NCBI RefSeq assembly: GCF_016862175.1
Contig: NZ_BOML01000028.1
Location: forward strand, 1-37,296
Origin: Paractinoplanes durhamensis
GTDB lineage: Bacteria; Actinomycetota; Actinomycetes; Mycobacteriales; Micromonosporaceae
Length of the DNA stretch: 37,296 nucleotides
Direction of reading: 5' to 3'
The position numbers and the translations under genes are program-made. The notes under the pieces are model-generated. The model was not told where the DNA came from. It did not search any database and saw only the letters and a program-made list of their open reading frames with translations. Below, one piece after another: positions 32,014 to 37,296 of the stretch (position 1 is the stretch's first letter; every line of letters begins with the position of its first letter).

Positions 32014-32931
32014 TCAGCGGCGGCGCCATGCGACCCGCTGGACCAGCAGGGTGAGCACTCCGGCGACGACGATCGCGGCCAGATTGACGAACAGCTGCAC
32101 CGCCGAGCCGGCCGCCTCGTCGGTGACGCCGTACGCCAGGGCCACGGCCGCGTTCGCCGCGGCCGGCACCGTGGTCACGGAGATCAGCACGCCGACCAGG
32201 GTGCCCGCCTTGGCCGACGTCAGCGAAAGCATCCCCGCGATGCCGGCCAGGAACCCGACCAACCAGCTCAGCGCGTCCGGTTGCCAGATGAAGCTGGTCA
32301 GCGGCCGGTCGGCGAGCAGCATGTCGCGTCCGACCAGGCCGGCCGCGTCGAGCAGCCATGTGGCGAGCACGGTGACGGTCATACCCACCGGAAAACCGAC
32401 GGCCAGTGCGGCCACCCCCCGGCGGGACAGGGACGCCCGGCGACGCACCAGTCCGACGCAGAGGGCGGCCAGCGGTCCGAACTCCGGGCCGACGACCATC
32501 GCCCCCACGATGAGGATCGGCTGATCGAGCAACACCCCGATTCCGGCGATCACGGTGGCCACCGCCATGAAGACAAAGAACGCCGCCGACAGCCGCGACT
32601 CCTCGGCGGTGGCCTGCTCGATCTGCTCCCACACGACCGCGTCCACCCCGAAGCCCGGGGCTCGCCGCTCCGCGCGGTCGGCCGAGTGGGACAGCGACAC
32701 GTCGACGCTTTCCAGCATGATCGAGCCGTCTCGTTCCAGCCCGAGACCACGCAGCCGCTCCAACAGGGTGCTGGCGCCCTCCCGGGCCACGTCGCAGGTG
32801 ATCAGATCGCCGGCCGGATCCCGCGCCGCGCCCGGGAACACCACGACATGTGTCACCGCCACGTCGTCGGCGAGCAACCGCTCGACCTGAGCGCTCCGAT
32901 CCACCGGGCTGATGATCCGCAGATGCAACAC
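32014..32931 (-). CDS. DUF389-family membrane protein
   Basis: A 305-residue protein of the DUF389 family, with a soluble N-terminal domain (LHLRIISPVDRSAQVERLL) and about six membrane segments. The family signature ILIVGAMVVGPEFGPLAALC and the following VRRRA are clear, and a Thr/Ala-rich SLTSAKAGTLVGVLISVTTV segment comes later. The function of the family is not established. I chose GTG 32931 because homologues begin M-LHLR. It runs opposite to the GntR gene and appears unrelated to the siderophore locus. Confidence 0.9.
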   Translation of the reverse strand: MLHLRIISPVDRSAQVERLLADDVAVTHVVVFPGAARDPAGDLITCDVAREGASTLLERLRGLGLERDGSIMLESVDVSLSHSADRAERRAPGFGVDAVVWEQIEQATAEESRLSAAFFVFMAVATVIAGIGVLLDQPILIVGAMVVGPEFGPLAALCVGLVRRRASLSRRGVAALAVGFPVGMTVTVLATWLLDAAGLVGRDMLLADRPLTSFIWQPDALSWLVGFLAGIAGMLSLTSAKAGTLVGVLISVTTVPAAANAAVALAYGVTDEAAGSAVQLFVNLAAIVVAGVLTLLVQRVAWRRR

Positions 32932-33000
32932 GGCATCATTCCACCACGCGCCGCAGCGCGTCCCGATCAGCACCGACCGGGAACCCGCCGAACAGCCGCT

Positions 33001-33012
33001 GGAGACGTCTCC
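33001..33012. promoter_or_regulatory. Perfect 12-bp palindrome GGAGACGTCTCC
   Basis: It lies 69 bases upstream of the DUF389 start in a region (32932-33138) with no gene. A regulator-binding site is possible but unproven. Confidence 0.35.
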
Positions 33013-33138
33013 ATCTTCATCCTGCCTACCGATGAGCGCGTCGACTGACGGTGCGGCGCCACAGGCTTGCGTAATATTTCGGCGGGCATCCGGATCTGGC
33101 CGCGGACGAGGCGCGCGAGGAGACAGCCGCCGCCCGAA

Positions 33139-33513
33139 TCACGTCGGTGCGTGGATCATTTGATGCCGGCCGCCGCGTCCAGTTCCTGCAGGAGGTGGGT
33201 GGGCGGCGAGCTCGACGGCCTTGTGACGCCACTCCGCAGCGCGGTAGACGCAAGCGATCAGGCCGCTGCGGTGCACGCGGCGCAGGTCGCCGTAGGCGAA
33301 GGCATACCTGGCCTTGGTCTCGGCCGAAGCGCCGTCGGTCAGGCCGAGGAACCAGGACGCGTACTCGTCCCAGGAATGTTTGTCGAGGAAGGCGTTCTCG
33401 GTGTCAGCGCGCGGCTGCACATCGCCCCAGTCGCTCTCCAGCACGTACTGCTTCGAGGCGATGAGTTGCCGGGCCCGTTGCAGCGCCGCCTCGTTCACTT
33501 CGTATCTGGCCAT
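33139..33513 (-). CDS. Small conserved hypothetical protein with a probable 3' frameshift
   Basis: The product begins MARYEVNEAALQRARQLI and continues SDWGDVQPRADTENAFLDKH, DEYASWFLGLTDGA, KARYAFAYGDLRRVHRSGLIAC and EWRHKAVELAAH. I recall this as a common actinobacterial protein of unknown function, about 115-120 residues long. After ELAAH the frame reads PPPAGTGRGG, which is unlike such proteins. Removing one C in the run near 33195-33203 restores HLLQELDAAAGIK and a TGA at 33156-33158, the kind of ending expected. Either the gene has a recent one-base insertion or there is a sequencing error. Start chosen at ATG 33513, with AAGG four bases upstream. Confidence 0.8.
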   Translation of the reverse strand: MARYEVNEAALQRARQLIASKQYVLESDWGDVQPRADTENAFLDKHSWDEYASWFLGLTDGASAETKARYAFAYGDLRRVHRSGLIACVYRAAEWRHKAVELAAHPPPAGTGRGGRHQMIHAPT

Positions 33514-33726
33514 GACCTTGTCTTTACCCCCCGGCGGACCGGCCACGCGACGCGGCCGTGATCGGCGACCTGTCTCCGCCAGGACCGCGCACGGCTGCCA
33601 TGCGCGGCGGTAACCAGAAGCGGGGCTTGGCCTCTTCGCGGGTGTCGTTTCTGTCCAAGACGATGGCCGGTGGCGCTTACTACCCTGGGCGGACCAGCCT
33701 ATGTTGATCTACCAGGGAGTGCCGCC

Positions 33727-34305
33727 ATGCGCGATCTTGTCTACACCGGTTTCATGTCGCTCGACGGTGTGCTGGATTCCCCAGGTGGCGGCCCGGGTGA
33801 GGAGCACCGCAGCGGCGGCTGGGTGATCAAGGACATCGAGGTCCTGCCCGAGGCCTTCGCACTCAAGGGCGAGGAGCTGCAGGACACGACGGCCCTGTTG
33901 TTCGGCCGGCGCAGCTACGAGCTGTTCGCCCCGGTCTGGCGCGACTCGCAGGACCACGCCGCTTACAAGGAACTGCCGAAGTACGTTCTGTCGACCACCC
34001 TGACCGACGACGCGCTCGTCGACGGCTGGGGTCCCACGACGATCCTGCGCTCGACCGACGACGTCGTGGAGCTCAAGAAGAGCGATGGCGGCGCGATCTT
34101 CATTCACGGGAGCGCCGAGCTTGCGCGCCGCCTCGCGGACGCGGGACTGATCGACAGGTACAACTTACTGCTCTTCCCGGTGCTGCTCGGTGCCGGAAAG
34201 AGTCTGTTCAGCCGGGCCGACAACGACAAGCAGACGCTGCGCCTTCGCGAGTCCGAGGCCTATCCGAACGGTGTGGTCAAGCTGATCTACGACGTCGTTC
34301 GCTGA
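33727..34305 (+). CDS. DHFR/RibD C-terminal-like reductase
   Basis: A 192-residue protein of the dihydrofolate-reductase-like family (YyaP/YwjB group). Typical features are MRDLVYTGFMSLDGVLDSP at the N-terminus, ALLFGRRSYELFAPVW, the nucleotide-site-like GGAIFIHGSAELARRL (about 121-136) and YNLLLFPVLLGAGKSLF. ATG 33727 has AGGGAG seven bases upstream. The substrate is unknown, and real dihydrofolate reduction is unlikely for this subgroup. It overlaps the convergent AraC gene by 19 bases. Confidence 0.93.
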   Translation: MRDLVYTGFMSLDGVLDSPGGGPGEEHRSGGWVIKDIEVLPEAFALKGEELQDTTALLFGRRSYELFAPVWRDSQDHAAYKELPKYVLSTTLTDDALVDGWGPTTILRSTDDVVELKKSDGGAIFIHGSAELARRLADAGLIDRYNLLLFPVLLGAGKSLFSRADNDKQTLRLRESEAYPNGVVKLIYDVVR

Positions 34306-34997
34306 CTGAGGTCAAGCGAGATCGCGCCACGGACACCCTCCCGCAGCTGCCGCACCGTGTGCCCGATGTATTGGCGCAGCGCGCGGGCCAGGTGCGGCTC
34401 GTCGAAGTATTCGAGTCCGGCGACGACGTCGGCGACCGGCATGCCGGCGGTCAGCAGGAGCGAGGCTTTCCTGGCACGCTCGATCTGCCGTACAGCGCCC
34501 TGGGTGAGCCCGGTTGCCGCGCGGAATCGGCGTTCGACGGTGCGTTCCGAGACCGGGGGAACGCGCCCCTGCCGGACATCGGTGACGATCGGATCACGGA
34601 CTACGGCGCCGGCCCGGACGAGGCGCGTGACGAGCGCCTCGGCATCGTCGGGGCCGGGGATGTCCCACCGGACGCCGTCCAGCCGGAAGGTCCGATGTGT
34701 GGTGTCGGACAGCTCGATGCCGCCGTCGAGCAGGGCCGAGGTAGGCATGTTCCGCAGCGACGTGCCCACGGCGAAGTCGATGCCGAGGAACGTCGCGCCG
34801 TCGGGCACGGGCGCGGTGCTGGACCTGCTCTCCGGACCCGTGACGCTCGCGTAGGACCTGCCCTCGCGCTGCCAGAACACCAGACCCCAGCGCACCGCCG
34901 CGACGGACGTCATCTCGAAGAACTGCTCGCTCGTCGAGGTCCACACGGAGTCGACCCACGGCGAGTCGGAGGCACGCGTCTCGAATCGCAGAGTCAC
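34287..34997 (-). CDS. AraC-family transcriptional regulator
   Basis: A 236-residue regulator with a divergent N-terminal sensory domain (FETRASDSPWVDSVW near the start) and a C-terminal AraC DNA-binding domain: PVSERTVERRFRAATGLTQG, ARKASLLLTAGMPVADVVAG and FDEPHLARALRQYIGHTVRQ. The start is uncertain; GTG 34997 fits the usual beginning, and a TTG ten codons upstream is the alternative. It converges on and overlaps the reductase gene, a pairing consistent with control of that gene. Confidence 0.9.
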   Translation of the reverse strand: MTLRFETRASDSPWVDSVWTSTSEQFFEMTSVAAVRWGLVFWQREGRSYASVTGPESRSSTAPVPDGATFLGIDFAVGTSLRNMPTSALLDGGIELSDTTHRTFRLDGVRWDIPGPDDAEALVTRLVRAGAVVRDPIVTDVRQGRVPPVSERTVERRFRAATGLTQGAVRQIERARKASLLLTAGMPVADVVAGLEYFDEPHLARALRQYIGHTVRQLREGVRGAISLDLSQRTTS

Positions 34998-35208
34998 ACG
35001 AGCAGGGTAGTCGCCCGCACCCGGCAATCGACAGATATCGGAAAGCCGCGCGCGACCCGGAAAGATCCCGAATGTCGCACCTCTGCCGCCCGGCCGTCTG
35101 CGTTGAGGTGGACGGCAGGCGGCTTACGGGTGCGCGATCTCCACCCAGGACGGTCGGATGGCCATGGTCACCCGAACGGCGTACACGATTGTGAAAGAAT
35201 CCCGCGTC

Positions 35209-36000
35209 ATGACGCAGAGTCCACGGCCGCTGAATACCCAGGTCGCTCACATCGCGCGCGTGTACGACTACTGGCTCGGCGGCAAGGACAACTTCGCCAT
35301 CGATCGGCAGGTCGCCGACATGATGAAAGAGGACTCGCCCGAGGTCGTGGAGGGCGTGCTCGGCAACCGGGCGTTCCTCGCCCGTACCGTGCGCCACCTG
35401 GCCAGCGAGCACGGTGTACGTCAGTTCCTCGACATCGGGACGGGCCTGCCGGCGGCGAACAACACCCACGAGGTGGCCCAGTCTGTTGCGCCGCAGAGTC
35501 GCGTGGTCTACGCCGACAACGATCCGATCGTGCTCAGCCACGCGCGGGCGCTGCTGACCGGCACCGTCTCGGGCGCCACCGCCTACCTCGATGCCGATCT
35601 GCGCGACACCAAACAGATCCTGCGGGAAGCCGCCACCACCCTGGACTTCAGCCGCCCGGTCGCGGTCATGCTGATCGCGGTCCTGCACTGCATCCCTGAC
35701 GAGGATGACCCGGCGGGCATCGTCCAGCAGCTGGTGAACGCGCTCGCGCCCGGCAGCTTCCTGGTGTTGTCCCATCCGGCGATCGACATCCACCGAGGGG
35801 TCCGCAAGGCGGCCCCCCGGATGAACCAGCTGATGCAGACCCGGCTCACGTTCCGCAGCCACGAGCAGGTCGCAAGCTATTTCGACGGACTGGAGCTGCT
35901 TGATCCGGGAGTGGTCCGCGTGCCCGACTGGCGACCCGCAGCCGAGGCCGACCGGGCAAACCCGGCGGCCGTGTGGGGCGGAGTGGGCCGCAAGGTCTGA
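35209..36000 (+). CDS. SAM-dependent methyltransferase, DUF574 type
   Basis: A 263-residue protein of an actinobacteria-specific methyltransferase family. It opens with the typical NTQVAHIARVYDYWLGGKDNF, has the SAM motif FLDIGTGLPAANN (73-85) and the acidic loop VVYADNDPIVLSHARAL (99-115), and ends WGGVGRKV. ATG 35209 matches usual starts; a GTG at 35191 is possible. Many paralogues occur per genome and substrates are mostly unknown. No link to the siderophore locus is visible. Confidence 0.92.
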   Translation: MTQSPRPLNTQVAHIARVYDYWLGGKDNFAIDRQVADMMKEDSPEVVEGVLGNRAFLARTVRHLASEHGVRQFLDIGTGLPAANNTHEVAQSVAPQSRVVYADNDPIVLSHARALLTGTVSGATAYLDADLRDTKQILREAATTLDFSRPVAVMLIAVLHCIPDEDDPAGIVQQLVNALAPGSFLVLSHPAIDIHRGVRKAAPRMNQLMQTRLTFRSHEQVASYFDGLELLDPGVVRVPDWRPAAEADRANPAAVWGGVGRKV

Positions 36001-36027
36001 CACGCTCCTCGCTGCGGCAGGCCGGCC

Positions 36028-36339
36028 GTGCGCACCGCACTATCGACCCGAGCCGCCGCGACGATCACGACATTCGAGGACCGGCTGACAGCGGCATTGT
36101 ATGCCCTCGACACCCCTGCTCACGCCAAAGCGGCACGGGCGCGCAACGACTGGTTCCTCTACGTTCGCTGCGCCACTGTCGCCGCGGGACGCGACACCTA
36201 CGAACTGGTGCTGACCCGCCCGGCCGAGTTGCGCCGTGTCGCCCGCCGCGAGGCCGAGCTGCTGCTGACCGTGGCACCGACGGCATACGAACGAAGCACG
36301 GGCCGGCACATCGCGGTGCAGAGCGCGAAGAAGGACTAG
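36028..36339 (+). CDS. Small DUF4240-like hypothetical protein
   Basis: A 103-residue product starting at GTG, with TFEDRLTAALYALDTPAHA, NDWFLYVRCATVAAGRDTYE and AELLLTVAPTAYERSTG. These recall DUF4240-type actinobacterial proteins, whose role is unknown. Its TAG overlaps the convergent stop of the next gene (CTAG). It lies 27 bases after the methyltransferase and may be co-transcribed with it. The family call is from memory and not firm. Confidence 0.65.
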   Translation: MRTALSTRAAATITTFEDRLTAALYALDTPAHAKAARARNDWFLYVRCATVAAGRDTYELVLTRPAELRRVARREAELLLTVAPTAYERSTGRHIAVQSAKKD

Positions 36340-37277
36340 TTGATTCGTTCGAGTTTCAGCCAGCCGGACGGGAACTCGAGCTCGAGTCCATCATCTGTGC
36401 ATGAGTACCCTTTCTCGTACGAAGACATCTCCTCCGCCATCGGTCCATATTTCTGATTGTCGACATAGAGTGAATCAGAGATCTGACCTGCAAATTCTTG
36501 CCGTCTCATCTGTTCACCTCTCGTCGATATCCTCAGTGTGACGCGGGAGGTCTGGACGAGTCGGACCGTGTGTCCCTGGGCCGCGCCTACGAACGTGAGC
36601 CCTCCATTCGTCCGCGAGGTTCCGTCCTTGTCGTTCTGGAGCACCAGCGAGCTGCCGCCAAGAAGGCCAAGTCTGGTCGGCGGGCCGGTTCCGTCACCCT
36701 GGTAGTCGATTTCGCCTTCAACCGGCCCCCATCGTCCCACAACGCACGGATCTACCGCATCGACCGTACCGGATTTCCGGTATCCGTCCGCCGTCGGAAG
36801 TGCGGAGGGGTGGCGTGAGTCAGAATCAAGCGTGTTAGATGTCCTGGCATCAGCCGGAGGCCGATTTATCGGTTGGTCAGGTGTTGCCGGCATGTCTGCC
36901 GAACGCGACGGGCTGGGCTCCGAGAGCGCTGAAGCCGACTGGCGAGGGTGCAGCGCGCCCGGCCTCTGCGATTGCCGCTTGCCTTCAGAAACCCCGAGGG
37001 CAAGGCAGGCGCCGGAAGCTGCGACCGCCAGAACGGCGAAGGCAATCGTGATTCCGCGCCGCCCGATTCCGTGTCGCTCCAGAGTCAAGGTGATCACGAG
37101 CGCGATCACTGAGGCTCCACCCAAGGCGAGCAGTATCCAAGGGTCAATATCGGCCAGCGAAGTAAGGTCGGCCACCACTGAGACGATGCTGAGGAGCGGA
37201 ATAAGCACACGCGCGACCTCGGCTGATCGACGCAAGCTTCCCGATGGGGCCTGAGAGGAATTCCCGGGCGCCGTCAC
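36336..37277 (-). CDS. Membrane-anchored hypothetical protein with an exported C-terminal domain
   Basis: A 313-residue protein starting at GTG 37277 with GAGGAG about ten bases upstream. There are three hydrophobic segments (about 24-38, 46-66 and 75-96), then a Ser/Pro-rich linker (100-165) and a C-terminal domain from DPCVVGRWG (176-184) to the end. Cys178 and a Cys near 296 (GYSCTDDG) could pair. The beginning of the domain recalls small actinobacterial lipocalin-like or beta-rich domains, but I do not recognise the protein. Its codon use is less GC-biased than its neighbours (for example near 36420-36500), which may hint at transfer. Confidence 0.8.
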   Translation of the reverse strand: MTAPGNSSQAPSGSLRRSAEVARVLIPLLSIVSVVADLTSLADIDPWILLALGGASVIALVITLTLERHGIGRRGITIAFAVLAVAASGACLALGVSEGKRQSQRPGALHPRQSASALSEPSPSRSADMPATPDQPINRPPADARTSNTLDSDSRHPSALPTADGYRKSGTVDAVDPCVVGRWGPVEGEIDYQGDGTGPPTRLGLLGGSSLVLQNDKDGTSRTNGGLTFVGAAQGHTVRLVQTSRVTLRISTRGEQMRRQEFAGQISDSLYVDNQKYGPMAEEMSSYEKGYSCTDDGLELEFPSGWLKLERIN

Positions 37278-37296
37278 GACGTGAAATCTCCTCAGT

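Noticed and set aside
34594..36003. A 469-codon minus-strand frame across the AraC and methyltransferase genes
   Set aside because: It is antisense to the methyltransferase, which has strong family motifs, and has no domain of its own.

Overview
The window is very GC-rich and carries actinomycete-type features: IdeR/DmdR1-style iron boxes, a DUF574-type methyltransferase, GTG and TTG starts, and large NRPS genes. A filamentous actinomycete is likely. A member of the Micromonosporaceae such as Actinoplanes is plausible, but no ribosomal RNA or marker gene is present to prove it.

About 31 kb (1 to about 31.1 kb) is one siderophore locus. The biosynthetic genes run on the minus strand, from right to left: a ferric-siderophore binding lipoprotein (26916-27938), a siderophore-type GNAT acyltransferase (26300-26914), an iron box (26281-26299), a stand-alone EntB-type aryl carrier protein (26021-26254), a flavin-dependent halogenase (24558-26024), an MbtH protein (24352-24561), a four-module NRPS (8722-24270) and a second NRPS (1-8725) that continues beyond the left edge. 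Many of these genes overlap by four bases. On the plus strand, facing away across a 130-bp region with two iron boxes, lie two FecCD permeases and a FecE ATPase (28069-31027).

The first NRPS reads Cstarter-A-PCP / C-A-PCP-E / C-A-PCP / C-A-PCP-E. The second reads C-A-PCP-E / C-A-PCP-E(cut). The starter condensation domain resembles the N-terminus of EntF. With the EntB-like carrier and the halogenase, this suggests an aryl-capped peptide whose 2,3-dihydroxybenzoate or salicylate cap is chlorinated while bound to the carrier. Specificity codes read by eye give Gly for module 1 and Ser for module 6, a possibly basic residue for module 2, and the same unidentified residue for modules 3 and 5. 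The GNAT suggests at least one hydroxamate. No genes for making or activating dihydroxybenzoate, and no ornithine/lysine N-hydroxylase, lie in the window.

The NRPS genes are unusual in carrying many in-frame repeat or low-complexity expansions: tandem 12-, 15-, 18-, 54- and 69/78-bp repeats and REP-like palindromes. All sit in what should be surface loops of A and E domains.

To the right of the transporter, a GntR/FadR-type regulator (31106-31765) follows a 34-bp repeat. After it come apparently unrelated genes: a DUF389 membrane protein, a small conserved protein with a probable 3' frameshift, a DHFR/RibD-like reductase, an AraC regulator, a SAM methyltransferase, a small DUF4240-like protein and a membrane-anchored protein with an exported C-terminal domain.
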